The notes beneath the pieces are model-generated. The model was not told the origin of the DNA, searched no databases, and worked only from the letters and a program-made list of their open reading frames with translations. The position numbers and the translations under genes are program-made. From NCBI RefSeq assembly GCF_003369915.1, contig NW_022881603.1, positions 33,353,522 to 33,417,521 on the forward strand: a stretch of DNA of 64,000 nt, in the 5' to 3' direction. The stretch is from Drosophila miranda (Eukaryota > Arthropoda > Insecta > Diptera > Drosophilidae). This document shows, one piece after another, positions 22,920-34,428 of this stretch (positions within the stretch are counted from its first letter, which is position 1; every line of letters starts with the position of its first letter).

Positions 22920-22920
22920 C
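21911..22920. repeat. 1.0-kb pol segment, left copy
   Basis: It matches 24719-25728 at a constant offset of 2808 bp. With the 1.8-kb repeat it shows that the right copy lacks 20556-21910. Confidence 0.85.
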
Positions 22921-23253
22921 AACGCACGATGTCCTTTTTCAAGTGGCTCACTTCGTACAGAAGATTTTGCAATTGCAACCGACTTATGTCCACTTTACAT
23001 TTTTCTAAGTGTAAGTTATCCCGTCCAGACTTTATTTTCTGTTTAACTTCTCGATTTGCATGCTTTAATGCAACAAATTTCAATGCCGCCGCAGTTCGCA
23101 ATGTGTCTGAGTTCTGCCCCTGCATACAAAAATAATGAAAATAAGGAACCAACGACTTTGCAGCTTGTTAACACTTACGCTCTTTTTTACTTTTAATATT
23201 TCCCCGATGATATCTTCCAGCTGCTGAAACTGCGTATTTAAAATAGCCTCCAT
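22920..23253 (-). pseudogene. thoc5: THOC5 copy T2: exon 1 and start of exon 2 only
   Basis: Exon 1 (23179-23253) and the first 200 bp of exon 2 (22920-23119) are identical to T1. At 22920 the THOC5 sequence joins retroelement pol directly, which is the breakpoint of a tandem duplication. The piece keeps an ATG and 5' splice donor but has no downstream exons. Confidence 0.85.
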
Positions 23254-24718
23254 TTCACTTAATAATATATTTATTCGGAAGCTAAACAAAAGTGTGCCGC
23301 GGATTGATTGTTAAAATATAATGTCCGACCATCAGAAATATACCCAAATATACCATAGATATACCGACGAATTCAAGTTCTATTGTGATATTCCCCGTTT
23401 TTGATATTCCGTCGAATATTACTAGCTAGGTAGATCTCTCAGTCCTGCCCACATAATTTTATCCAATAAATTAATCAATTTTCTACTTGACTGGTTTGTT
23501 TTAAATACTTGACTTATTTTCTTGCTACGGCGATTGCTGTTTTTTTTTCCAACAACAATATAGCGTCTCGTTATGATGAAAAAACGAATTTAGCCCACTT
23601 AAGCCCCCTCTATTTAAATAGTTCACCTTCTTCAGGTAAATGGCAGAAAATATTAACGATTGTAAATTCTTCTTGTAGATTCAGGCCATCTTTCATCTGA
23701 AATTAAAAATAACAACGCTAACTCTCACCTGAACTGCGCTAAAATGATTAAAATTTCATTATTTTCGGCCCCTTGGCTTATAATAGGTTAATTGTTCTCC
23801 GTTCTCTCACAAAAGTGTGGCCATCAACGAAAAGACTGACATAGCAGCAAAGGCTGCTACAAGTGAGGGGTTTACAATAAATATAAAATACAGCTACAAG
23901 GAGGCTCAAAGAGAAATTAGGAACTTTTTAGTATACAAATGGAATGAGGACTACAGGACGAAGTGTAGGACGAAGGGATCCAGCCTCATAGACATATTTC
24001 CAGACATAAATAGAAATAATTAATATAATAAATATAAATAAGTTACATATAGATATAATATGGACGGACTTAAATTAGGGGATTAACATATACATATAAA
24101 TGGAGACGTCTAACAAAAATAAATAATGGGAGTAAATAAGTTAATTGATGATTTTTTGTTCTCTCTAAATGGACGAGGGACTCGCTCTACGTGGCCAGGA
24201 TTGTGTCTTCGAGCCTAGCAAAACCAAGCCAGGATGGCGGAGCTGTGACCTATTCCTCTTATGCTTCTTGGGTCTCTTTCCCGTCCCGCTAGTCCTGGTT
24301 CCTGGTCTCTCACTGATCTGGATCCCCTGGAATCACAGATTTATTTATCTTTTTTTTCTTTCCTCCTCACCGCTTCTATGGGATATCACCTATCGATATC
24401 TTCGCATGCAACACCTAGCGAAAATTCGAGCGACCATGGCCGCGGAGAATTATTCGCAAACAGCGAAGAGTTACACGTTTCCCTAAAACTGCTGGCCTTC
24501 CCGGACATTACGGTGCCTAGGATCTTGCAGCGCCCAACGTAGGCTTACACCCACTGATCGGATATTCCCTACGTGAGTGCGTTTCCCTTGTTTCTGACTC
24601 AGTCTGAAGTTTTCGCTACAATTTTAGGTCTTTGGCGTGAAAAATCCCCACCGGCCTCCCCGACAGATCCTCCAGCTCGTAGGCGTTATTCCCTACTGGA
24701 CGTACGACTCTGCATTTT
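22920..24718. repeat. 1.8-kb duplicated segment, right copy
   Basis: Copy of 18757-20555. It ends where the pol sequence jumps from the integrase end straight into the RNase H region (24718/24719). It includes a second 28-codon piece (23610-23696), RNase H fragment (23817-24013) and AT-rich repeat (24006-24050). Confidence 0.9.
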
Positions 24719-25676
24719 CTCCGTTACCGAATAATTTATTTGATGTTTGTTTAGCTTGGAAGAAAAGAATGCCACTGGGCGCTCTGCTTTGTCATCATCC
24801 AGCTGAAAAAGCACTGCTCCCACTCCAAAATTTGAGGCGTCGCACTGGATGTAGAAATGGCGTTTAAAGTCGGCATGGACTAATACAGGAGCCGTGGTGA
24901 GTGCCTTCTTCAGGGATTCTATGGCCGCCCTCGCTTCCGTTGGCAAGGAAAACTTCCCGCGCGGATGCTTTTTCAGAGCATCTGTTAACGGTACCGCGAT
25001 GGTGGCGAAGTCCTTGATGAAGCGCCTATCCCATCCTGCGGTTCCTATGAAGCTCCGTAGCTCCTTTACTGAACTCGGGCTCGGGATCTTTTGTATAGCC
25101 ACAACCCTATCGGGATCCATTTGCAGCGTGCCGCCTCCGATGATAAACCCCAGGTATTTCAGCGACTTAAAGCAGAATTTGGAACTGGGCCACCAATCGC
25201 AGATATCGCAGATGCGTCTGGAAATCCGGGGCTATCACCAAAAGATCGTCCAAATAAACGAAAACGTTTGATCTGAGCTGAGTCGGGATTACCTTATCCA
25301 TCACTCTGCATAACCTCTGGGCAGCGTTACACAGACCGAAGGGCATCATCACGAATTGATACAGCGGACGGCCTGCAACGGTAAATGCGGTGCACTTCCG
25401 GCTTTCTGGGTCCAATTTAATTTGCCAGAATGCGAATTTGAGGTCGACGCTGGAAATGTAATATGTCTGGTCAATCCTGGATAGTATACCCTCGATGCTA
25501 GGAAGAGGGTAAGCATCTTTTACGGTGAGCTGATTCAGTTTCCGCGCGTCCAAACAGAATCTATTTTTGTTTGGCTTTCGCACCACCGTCGTCCGGTTGC
25601 TCCATGGACTATCGCTGACCTCGATCACTCCTAGTTCCAGCATTTTATCCACCTCGGTCCAGATCACCTCCTGCAT
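24719..25676 (-). pseudogene. Pol of rearranged Ty3-type element, RT-RNase H (copy b)
   Basis: A near-identical copy of 21911-22868, sharing the same frame break after FQTHLR (25167), so that lesion predates the duplication. The integrase part is deleted: after NYSVTEK the frame runs into unrelated sequence at 24718. Confidence 0.85.
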
Positions 25677-25685
25677 CGCTGGGGA

Positions 25686-26711
25686 TTAAGGGTAATGCCG
25701 ATCTTTAAATGGTTCTGCGCCCTCGATCAACTGGATCCGATGCTGCTCTACCGTCGTTGTTCCTAATGCGGCATCCTCATAGGTCAGAAACTCCTTCTTT
25801 ACCTTCTCCAGCTCTTCGGTCTCCGTGTCTTCCAGGGTCCAAGCTTCCACCTCCACGTCCTCCTGGCGATGTTCGGCGTACTGGCTGATTTGTGACATTT
25901 GGATCTCACCTACTTGGGCCTCGCTGGATCGACTGGGCTCTTCTCCGAGGACTGTGGGAGCCAGCGCGAAGGATCTCCAGAAATCAATACCCAGGTACAT
26001 GGCTTGCTCTAGGTACGGGCATACGTAAAACAAGATCTCTTTATTCGTTCCGTTATATCCTACGCAGAGTTTGGTTTTGCCGACTATGGACCTGTCTTCT
26101 CCAGAGGCTGTCTTGATGATCGAGACATAATTGTCCATTTCCACCTCGAGGTCGGCAAGGAGTTCACGGCTGCCCTTTCCTAAGACACTAACGGATGCCC
26201 CAGTATCTAGGAGTCCAGCAATCCGATGTCCTCTTATCTGCACTTCGGCAAATACTCTGGGATCGCGTCCTGCTCCTCGTCTGACTGCCTCGGCTACCTC
26301 TTTGCGAGTCTATCGCCTTTCCTTAAATCTGGAACGGGCCTTTTGGAGTCTACGACTGACACCGCGCATCCCCTCCAGCTGCCTGTCATCAAAGATCTGG
26401 TTTCGAATTTGTATGTATCTCCTCATCCTCTCTTCGGCCGGTATGAACTTCAAACTATTTTTATTAAATTTATTCGGGCTATTATTCTTAATTTCTATAT
26501 TGATTAGTGGACCATCGTTCATTTCTTCGCGGGCTTCTGTCCCGAGCGCTGATCTCCCGCTTTCATCATGCCCGATCGTGCGTTTCCCGAGCAATTTGGA
26601 CACGTTGGAGTAAAAATTTCTCGCTTTCCGCAGCGGTAACAAAATATTTTGCGTTCCTTCGCCACGCAGTCTCGGAACCCGTGGTCGAACTGGCCGCAAT
26701 TCCAACAACAC
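25686..26711 (-). pseudogene. Pol N-terminus and protease of rearranged element
   Basis: An open frame from about 26711 overlaps the gag end in another frame. A TAG at 26310-26312 interrupts it. Protease follows with LLDTGASVSV and YLGIDFW. A TAA at 25686-25688 replaces the Gln codon that the other copy keeps (near 22880), separating protease from RT. Both nonsense codons mark decay. Confidence 0.8.
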
Positions 26712-28003
26712 AGCCTGGGTTTGTTCGCCAGGTGAGTTTCTTCTACTATCCTTGCTTCGTCTTCATCCAGAAACTCCGTTTCCGGCTCTAGCTCCTCCAC
26801 TCGCTTCCCGGCTGAATGGAATTTCGTCGCAGGACGGAACGTCGACTTCTGCTCGCGTCCGCGAAAGTGGTACTCCACTTCCAGGCACTCTTCCCTCAGC
26901 TGCTCCACGTTTCGGACTCGGATCGCGTAAGCGTAGCGGGCGATCTCGTCATCGAGTCCCTTCTTCAAGACTCGGACCATTTCGGACTCAACCAAAGGTG
27001 TGGTGAGTCTAGCTGCCAGCCTGCGCATCGCTCTAAAGTACTCTTCCACAGATTCGCCAGATTGTTGTCGTCGCTCATGCAAGGTGCGTAGCCGCTCGAA
27101 CTCGCCACCCACTGCTCGGAACCGGGACACCAACTCGTCCTTCAAATCCTCCCATACTTCCGGAGGCCGTTCTCGGACAAATTGCCAATACCCCTCCGCC
27201 GCTTGTCCTTTGACGAGATGGTGAAAGTTGTCAAGGACCTCGTCCCACGACCGTCGGTTCTGCCTACGGAGGAACTCGACCCTGAACACGAAGTCCTGCA
27301 CCGTCATCTTATTTGGGTCTCCGTCGAAGTGGATTTCCCATTTGTCGACGCGTCCCCATCTCGCTCCTCTCCAATCGTCTCTCCTTTCAAATGGTGGCAG
27401 ATCTGTTGGACCTCCGCCGTCTCCTGATGTCTCCCGTCTCTGCCTTCCAGCACCTGGATCCAGGTCCGCCTCGCCTATTCCTCGGCGCCAGTTCTGGCTC
27501 AACCTCGCCGGCTTCCTTGGAGGCGACTGGGAATTCCATGCGTCATCGTCCTTGGACCTTTTGGGAATGGTCCCTGTGTTCGGCTTCTGCCTGAGGTGAG
27601 CTAGAGGCTGCTGATCGCCATTATTATCCTTGATTTCATTCCGGTCTCTTTCCAATCTCAGGTGTTGGATCAATTCCACGTTCTGGCGCAGAGGCGCCAT
27701 CACCTCTGTTATGGCCCCCATCAGCTCCATAAAGCCGCGACGGATCTCCTCCTGCAGCGTCTTACTCAGGGTATCTGCCATGCTGCGTCTCCACGTCTCC
27801 TGTGCTTGCGCTATGGCGACATTTACTCCTGAGAGAATCTCGGAGGGCAGTGCGTTGGATTGGCCTGGAAAATTCCAGCTGTCGTCTCCACGCCCCTCAG
27901 CGCCCTGTGTGTCACCGCCTTGCATCTTTCCTTGGAGGTTACCTGGTGGAGGAGTCCTGCGGGTCATTTTCTGTTTAGACCGCAAGTTGTACGCGCTCAT
28001 CAA
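26519..28003 (-). CDS. Gag of rearranged Ty3-type element (494 codons, open)
   Basis: The start MMSAYNLRSKQK is followed by a charged, disordered region, a capsid-like retrotransposon gag domain (FDGDPNKMTVQDFVFRVE; GYWQFVRERP; SVEEYFRAMRRLA) and two Cys-rich knuckles (CWNCGQFDHGFRDC; CYRCGKREIFTPTCPNC). Unlike the nested element's Gag it has no RING. The frame is intact although pol is broken. A minus-strand leader of about 130 bp is visible before a DINE-like insertion. Confidence 0.8.
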   Translation of the reverse strand: MMSAYNLRSKQKMTRRTPPPGNLQGKMQGGDTQGAEGRGDDSWNFPGQSNALPSEILSGVNVAIAQAQETWRRSMADTLSKTLQEEIRRGFMELMGAITEVMAPLRQNVELIQHLRLERDRNEIKDNNGDQQPLAHLRQKPNTGTIPKRSKDDDAWNSQSPPRKPARLSQNWRRGIGEADLDPGAGRQRRETSGDGGGPTDLPPFERRDDWRGARWGRVDKWEIHFDGDPNKMTVQDFVFRVEFLRRQNRRSWDEVLDNFHHLVKGQAAEGYWQFVRERPPEVWEDLKDELVSRFRAVGGEFERLRTLHERRQQSGESVEEYFRAMRRLAARLTTPLVESEMVRVLKKGLDDEIARYAYAIRVRNVEQLREECLEVEYHFRGREQKSTFRPATKFHSAGKRVEELEPETEFLDEDEARIVEETHLANKPRLCCWNCGQFDHGFRDCVAKERKIFCYRCGKREIFTPTCPNCSGNARSGMMKAGDQRSGQKPAKK

Positions 28004-28106
28004 CTTGGCCCTATATTTCCCTACCTCGAACTATCCTACTTATCTTTTTATTCACTACACTTATCTATTCTTCTTTCAGAACAATCGCCTAAACACTACC
28101 TATAAC

Positions 28107-28139
28107 CAAAGACTATACAATACCAAGATGTTGCATGAG
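28107..28139. repeat. 33-bp inverted repeat, left arm
   Basis: Its exact reverse complement lies at 29825-29857. It is in the leader upstream of the gag at 28003 (minus strand). Confidence 0.75.
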
Positions 28140-28153
28140 GAACAAATGCTTTT

Positions 28154-29247
28154 TATACCCGATACTCAAAATGAGTATTGGGGGATATTAGATTTGTGGT
28201 AAAAGTGGATGTGTGTAACGTCCAGAAGGAATCGTTTCCGACCCCATAAAGTATATATATTCTTGATCAGCATCAATAGCCGAGTCGATTGAGCCATGTC
28301 TGTCTGTCCGTCTGTCCGTCCGTCCGTCCGTCCGTCCCCTTCAGCGCCTAGTGCTCAAAGACTATAAGAGCTAGAGCAACCATGTTTTGGATCCAGACTT
28401 CTGTGATATGTCACTGCTACAAAAATTTTTCAAAACTTCGCCCCGCCCACTTCCGCCCCCACAAAGGACGAAAATCTGTGGCATCCACATTTTTAAAGAT
28501 ACGATAAAACCAAAAACGCAGAATCGGTGAGGATGACCAGTGCAAAATCTGAACCAGATCGTATAATGATTATAGCCAGAATCAAGAAAACAATTTCATT
28601 CTTTCTCGCTCTGTCTCTCTCTAACACACAGGTTTCATGGTCGGTTTTGTCAATTGCAAAATATGAGTTCAAGGATCTCAGAACCTATAAGAGCCAGAGC
28701 AGCCAAATTTGGTATCCACACTCCTGTGATATCGGACCTTGACCGTTTCGTGTCCAAATTTCGCCACACCCCCTTCCGCCCCCGCAAAGGACAAAAATCT
28801 GGGGCATCCACAAATCTCAGAGACTATTAAAGCTAGAGTAACCAAATTTGGTATCCGCACTTCTGTTAGATCTCACTATAAAACGTATATCTCAGAATTT
28901 CGCCCCACCCCCTTCCGCCCCCACAAAAGACGAAAATCTGTTGCATCCACAATATTGCACATTCGAGAAAACTAAAAACGCAGAATCATAGATAATGACC
29001 ATATCTATCAGATTGCTGAATCTGGATCAGATCGGATCATTTTTGTAGCCAACAGCAAGAAATCAATTTTCAGTGGCTACGCAGCGCCCGACGTCACGCT
29101 CAGACTGATTTTCTGTCTCTCTCGCACGGACTCTTTGTCGTGTGGTTCAATATTAGCGGCGTCTGCCGCAGGAGAGCCATACTGACTTAGTATCGGGTAT
29201 AACTGTAGAGTTGCGGTGTCCGCAGCAACTCACAACGTTCCACCTCG
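28154..29247 (-). mobile_element. DINE-1/ISY-like Helentron, full length, minus orientation
   Basis: It starts at TATACCCGATACTC in plus orientation, has a GTCY microsatellite (28300-28336) and ends at CACAACGTTCCACCTCG. Ends were defined from filled/empty comparison of copies in the array. There is no coding capacity. It interrupts the leader region of the rearranged Ty3-type element. Confidence 0.75.
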
Positions 29248-30680
29248 TTCAATTTCCGTTTGACGCTTCATGGTACGGGCGCGCGGGGCTAGTACTTCAA
29301 TTCTCTTTTACGCTACCTTCGCCTCCGAAATGCTACTCGGCTTCTTCAATGCCTCGGTCAGCGTCGAGTCGGTGTGAAAGCATGTCAGTGTCTGCGTGCC
29401 GAAACCGTAGGGCAGCGTGGTCGCTGATGTCTTTGGCGCGGCACAGTGGGGACTCAGCCGAAATTGTCAAAAAATTGTATGAGTGCTTTAGATAAATTTA
29501 ATGTACGCATCTAATAGAGAATTTTCCAATCGAATTTTCAAGATAGTTTTAGTTTAGGAGATATAAGCACTCAAAGTTTAACATTTTTTCAGTGTGCAAA
29601 GACATCGGCGATCCGCGACCACCGCTTCGACAGTGCTGAGGCTCGAATTAGAGTCCAGAATTATTTCGTTGCTGGTGAAGGCATTGCCGAACAGACGAAA
29701 CCGATGGGCAGCGGGGTCGCGGTAGAGACGAAGTACAGGCGAAAAGGGAATTGAAACCCCGCGCGCTCCCTCGTGCCTTTTGGGTCCTAATGTTAGGACC
29801 CGCCATAGAACAGCTTTTTGGTCGCTCATGCAACATCTTGGTATTGTATAGTCTTTGCTATAACGCTAACTCACTGATCTTCAGCACAAAAACACTTAAT
29901 ACGGCAAAACAATAATAAGGGGGAAAGAAACCACAACTACTACTAGGGCCAACTCCGCACATGGTGTTCTACGTCTTTTCCTGTCCAACGTCTAGAACTT
30001 TGCGAGCGCTGTTGAGTACTCTAATCTTCCTTGGAAGATTAAGAGTCAAGGGCGCTCACTTCCCTACAGTCGCTGTTTCCGCCTACTTCCCTACTGAATG
30101 CCCGTTGCGGGATGTTGTAGCTGCTCCGAGTGCAACGCGTGGCCGACTTCTGTCCCCACGGGCTACTCAGAACAAAAATCTCATTGAGAATCTACCCTCC
30201 CGACTGCATCCAGTGGTAAGCAGGGGAAGCGAAAAACAGAAATCTTTCTGGCCATATCCTAACTTCGGGTATTTCTTTTTTCTTCTTCAGGTTCTCATTT
30301 TGCACACCAGGCACCGGGTCGGTTGCTAACTGGCTTGTGGATTCTCCTCTGCCAGTGCCAAACCAAATACCCTCTTGAGATTTCCTGCTTCCCGTTGTCA
30401 GATAAGTGCCGAATCATCAAACACCAAAAAAAACTTTTTACTTTGTGGATTTTCTTTGCATCCTCAGATCCCTCAGCGCCGTGCTTATGTGAGCCAACTC
30501 GTCGAGTCCCTCACAGGCCACCGGAACACCGATGAACCCCAGATTGCAAAATACCACTCGAGATCTATCTTCTCTGCTGGATATTTATACTTTCTTCGAC
30601 GTCTGTGTGATTCGCATCCGTACTCTCCCTCTTTGATGGTAGAGCCAGGACTGCGAGTCCACTTCCCTGTCTCAGATTGG
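29248..30680. other. Mosaic of LTR-element leader/LTR pieces, no gene recognised
   Basis: It contains the second arm of the 33-bp inverted repeat (29825-29857) and several short ORFs without domains. On the minus strand, 30680 downward reads as a retroelement leader following a primer-site-like motif. I see no cellular gene. Confidence 0.4.
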
Positions 30681-30688
30681 GCGCCATT
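30678..30688 (-). other. Possible primer binding site (tRNA-Lys-like)
   Basis: The minus strand reads TGGCGCCCAAT next to a TG...-type LTR edge (TGTTACG at 30691). Only about 10 bases match the tRNA-Lys site. Confidence 0.4.
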
Positions 30689-30690
30689 AT

Positions 30691-31170
30691 TGTTACGAAC
30701 CTTTGTTTTCTTCGGGGAAAGGCCGGCTAGCCAGTCATCCCAGGGCTGGGTACTTCCCAAGCCCTCAGGTCGCACAATATACCAACTAATTGGACATCTC
30801 GAACAAATTGAAACAACAAAAGTAACCGACAAAAAAAACTGCAAACGGACTCTACTCGACAAACAACATTACAGTAACTTCCTTCAACACAGACGTGGAC
30901 CAGGTCGAGGTGTCGATGTTTTTACCCCTGACGTACCCTCCCTACCTGAGATCTAAATAACAACGTTTTGGATCTCCCTGCCAAGTGCAGCCTTACCCTC
31001 TCGTTGCTGTGGCTCCTCTTCACCCCATATGAAACGCTTAGCAATTCATTTTCTTCGTTATAATTTCGTTCACTTCAATTTCCTAATTTTACACGGTATC
31101 ATCGCTACACTAAGCCTGCCTATTCATACCCCCCTCATCTTATCACTACGGGCGGTTAATAAATAAATAG
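30691..31170 (-). repeat. Candidate LTR of an unassigned LTR element
   Basis: It starts TGTTACGAACC beside the primer-site-like motif. The other end was not defined and no second copy is present in the window. Confidence 0.35.
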
Positions 31171-31215
31171 ATAAATAGAAATAATTAATATAATAAATAT
31201 AAATAAGTTACATAT
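31171..31215. repeat. 45-bp AT-rich repeat, copy 3
   Basis: Exact match to 19843-19887, about 11.3 kb away. Confidence 0.7.
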
Positions 31216-32132
31216 TGTTCAGGCCAGCAGCAGACGATTGCCGCGCACTGTGCCAACTTCGTGCGCTCCGGTCTCAACTCGCTCTCGCGCGCTCGGAGGG
31301 TCGCTCGGGAGACTTTACGACTCACGATCCACCCGGCGCTCAAGCCATCATGGAGCATAGATCGTAAGGCCTAGTTTTAGTTACGTTTCCCACCCCGCTA
31401 CAAGCTGTCGTCGTGCACATACGCGCACCTACAGTCCACATACATATATACCGAAATACAAGGAACATATTTATTGGAACAACTCTGACTTCTTCTTTTG
31501 GACATTTTCCCACTCGTCGCTGGAAAGCCGCTCCGGTGATCCGCCCTCCTACAAACATTGGTCCTTCGAGCCGGATCTTCGCCTTCCCCATAAGGAGAAG
31601 CTTACCCCAGCCAGCATCGGCGGATCGCTCTAAGTTCAAGATAAATAAGCCCAACACCAGTGCAGTGATTTTGTGCGAGTTTTCCATCCCAGTCCGAGTA
31701 CCCGTGGCATACATATGTACATACATATGTATTCATTTCTCGCTCTAGCTCCAAATTAAACCATACTTCGTTCTGCCAACGGTTGTGGCCACCTACTTCT
31801 CCAAAGGTTTAATTTGATCCGAGCAAGCTCCTGCGGTCAACCTCCGATCCAGTGTATATATTCCTACCTCTCCCAGCTACCAGCTGAGCTTTGGTTGCTG
31901 ACATATGCACATGCATACAAGCACATGTACACATCGCAACGCAATCCAAGCGGCTGACAACAATCATAAATTCATATGCTTGCAATTGGTTTGTTGTTTT
32001 TTTTTTCCATGCTCAACGCTCCATCGGTTTTCGGTTTTATAAATAGAGAAAATAAATCACTGCGTCTCCGTATTTAACTAATTATGTTGCCAACAAAAAT
32101 TAGACACGATCCATACATACGGCACCACATAT
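31216..32132. other. Possible LTR or TE fragment starting TGTTCAGG
   Basis: A GC-richer block with short ORFs lies between the AT-rich repeat and the solo LTR. It looks transposon-like at the TG start, but I cannot assign it. No cellular gene was seen. Confidence 0.25.
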
Positions 32133-32136
32133 ATAT

Positions 32137-32728
32137 AGTGACATATCCATAATTCCCCACATCCCATACACATTATGTTTATGTACAATTCATCCACCCC
32201 ATCTACACAAGTAACAGGACCCCACTCAAGAATCAATAACTGTTTCTTCCCATACTCCAAGCTAGGGCCCCCCATAATATAAACAATGGACCACATTGTG
32301 TCATCAACATTAGAATCACGCCACTCTCGAGAAATCGATTCTTTAGAATCACGCCACTCATGAGGACCAATCAAAGCTAGACATAAAACCAAGGAGTATC
32401 ACATTCCTAGCTCCGTCATGTAATGCAACACCGATCGCCAGCAGTGGATGCCTTCCATCAAAGCCGACGCATCCCCAAATATCGATCCAGGCACGTACGC
32501 CACCGACACGAAGATGCAGCCGAGGAAAGCAACGCCCGAAGCCAGAGTCGGGAGTTCCAAGAGAAGGGCTCATGGAAACTAGCCAGCAGCAGAGAGATCA
32601 GTTCCGTTTGAGACAAGCAGACGTAAAGTTAAGTCGGGGAATTCAACCAATCTTGTGACATTGAGAAATTGAGTACTAAAAATAAAATCTTTTTTAAAAA
32701 CTAAATTTCGAGTTGCGGATATTTAACT
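32137..32728 (+). repeat. Solo LTR of the errantivirus
   Basis: A 592-bp LTR nearly identical to 938-1533, starting AGTGAC and ending TTAACT. It is flanked by ATAT on both sides (32133-32136 and 32729-32732), the target preference and duplication expected of 17.6/297-type elements. The internal part was lost by LTR-LTR recombination. Confidence 0.85.
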
Positions 32729-32732
32729 ATAT

Positions 32733-32931
32733 ATACAAGATACTAAATCATATTTATGAATATGTCTAAAACACATGAGAAAATATCTTTATTAATTAAG
32801 GTTTAAAAACAGTTTGTAAACCAGGATCTTCATATTAAATTAACGAAATAGGGTATTCAGAGGCCTATACACACATCATGTCTTCAGATACCAGAAACAT
32901 TGCGACTATTTTTTTTGTTGAACTATTTTGT
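32733..32931. other. AT-rich sequence without recognisable feature
   Basis: About 200 bp between the solo LTR and the hairpin. No ORF or repeat was recognised. Confidence 0.3.
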
Positions 32932-32958
32932 TTATTCCTTGTTTTAAGCAAGGAATAA
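32932..32958. repeat. Perfect 10-bp hairpin next to DINE-like foldback
   Basis: Arms TTATTCCTTG and CAAGGAATAA with a 7-nt loop abut the element start at 32959. Confidence 0.6.
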
Positions 32959-33261
32959 CGAGGGGGAAAGTTGTGAGTTGCTGCGGACACCGCAACTCTA
33001 CGGTTATACCCTATACTAAGTCAGTATTGCTGAATCTGGATCAGATCAGATCATTTTTATAGCCAAAAGGAACAAATCAATTTGCAGTGGCTACGCAGCG
33101 CGTGACGTCACGCTCAGACTGATTTTCTGTCTCTCTCGCACGCACTCTTTGTCGTGTCGTTTAATATTAGCGGCGTCTGCCGGAGGAGAGTTATACTGAC
33201 TTAGTATCGGTTATAACCGTAGAGTTTCGGTGTCCGCAGCAACTCACAACGTTCCCCCTCG
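32959..33261. mobile_element. DINE-like foldback element with 69-bp inverted ends
   Basis: The left end CGAGGGGGAAAGTTGTG and the right end (reverse complement) share about 69 bp with a few mismatches. Full DINE-like copies have this sequence only at one end. The centre holds the CTGATTTTCTGTCTCTCTCG segment. Probably two element ends joined in opposite orientation. Confidence 0.65.
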
Positions 33262-33850
33262 TTTGATTAATAATTGATGTAAATTGTTATAATATTTAAA
33301 GATTTTGAATTTCCTTCTGAGCCCGGCAAATCTTTGGCAATCGAAGATCAGGTGTTCGGCATATTCATTTACATTGCACGTTTCGCAGATATTTGAGTCA
33401 ATTGCTTTGATTCTGTGTAGGAAGACTTTGTCGTATGTTTGTCCCGTCATAAGTCTGTTAATGGTCTTGATGCTTTTAGCATTCCATTTAAGAGAAAAAT
33501 GCCAGGGTTTACTGGGTATGTCTGGAAATATGTCTATGAGGCTGGATCCCTTCGTCCTACACTTCGTCCTGTAGTCCTCATTCCATTTGTATACTAAAAA
33601 GTTCCTAATTTCTCTTTGAGCCTCCTTGTAGCTGTATTTTATATTTATTGTAAACCGCTCACTTGTAGCAGCCTTTGCTGCTATGTCAGTCTTTTCGTTG
33701 ATGGCCACACCCTTGTGACCAGGGACCCATAGAATGTCAAGTTTCTGAATGTCTGATTGGTTAACTATGTTGTGAATATCATTCACTAGGTACGAGTCTG
33801 TATTCTTATTTTTAATTAAATTAATAGCTAGTAATATTCGACGGAATATC
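33262..33850 (-). mobile_element. I-like non-LTR 3' fragment, RNase H (T3 unit)
   Basis: The minus strand encodes the C-terminal RNase H portion of an ORF2 (LDILWVPGHKGVAINEKTD) and a Cys-rich tail (NICETCN...HLIFDC). It is 5'-truncated (starts near LLAINLIK) and is cut at the 3' side by the DINE-like foldback. It lies upstream of and opposite to THOC5, as in every array unit. Confidence 0.75.
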
Positions 33851-33985
33851 AAAATCGAATATATTGTTTCGAATCCTTTACGGAGAACAATTAACCTATT
33901 ATAAGCCAAGGGGCCGAAAAAAATGAAATTTTAATCATTTTAGCGCAGTTCAGGTGAAAGTTAGCGTTGTTATTTTTAATTTCAG

Positions 33986-34072
33986 ATGAAAGATGGCCTG
34001 AATCTACAAGAAGAATTTACAATCGTTAATATTTTCTGCCATTTACCTGAAGAAGGTGAACTATTTAAATAG
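33986..34072 (+). other. Conserved 28-codon piece upstream of THOC5 (T3 unit)
   Basis: Same acceptor, ATG and stop as in the other units. Function unknown. Confidence 0.35.
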
Positions 34073-34428
34073 AGGGGGCTTAAGTGGGCTAAATTCGTTT
34101 TTTCATCATAACGAGACGCTATATTGTTGTTGGAAAAAAAAACAGCAATCGCCGTAGCAAGAAAATAAGTCCAGTATTTAAAACAAACCAGTCAAGTAGA
34201 AAATTGATTAATTTATTGGATAAAATTATGTGGGCAGGACTGAGAGATCTACCTAGCTAGTAATATTCGATGGAATATCAAAAACGGGGAATAGTACAAT
34301 AGAACTTGAATTCGTCGGTATATCTATGGTATATTTGGGTATATTTCTGATGGTCGGACATTATATTTTAACAATAAATCAGCGGCACACTTTTGTTTAG
34401 CTTCCGAATAAATATATTATTAAATGAA

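Noticed and set aside
29578..30956. ORFs of 60-193 codons between the Helentron and the solo LTR
   Set aside because: No recognisable motifs, overlapping on both strands in a region of LTR fragments.
33262..33909. RNase H ORF as a host RNase H-like gene
   Set aside because: Lacks the first catalytic part, is 5'-truncated, and carries the Cys-rich tail of non-LTR ORF2 proteins; several copies have TGA.
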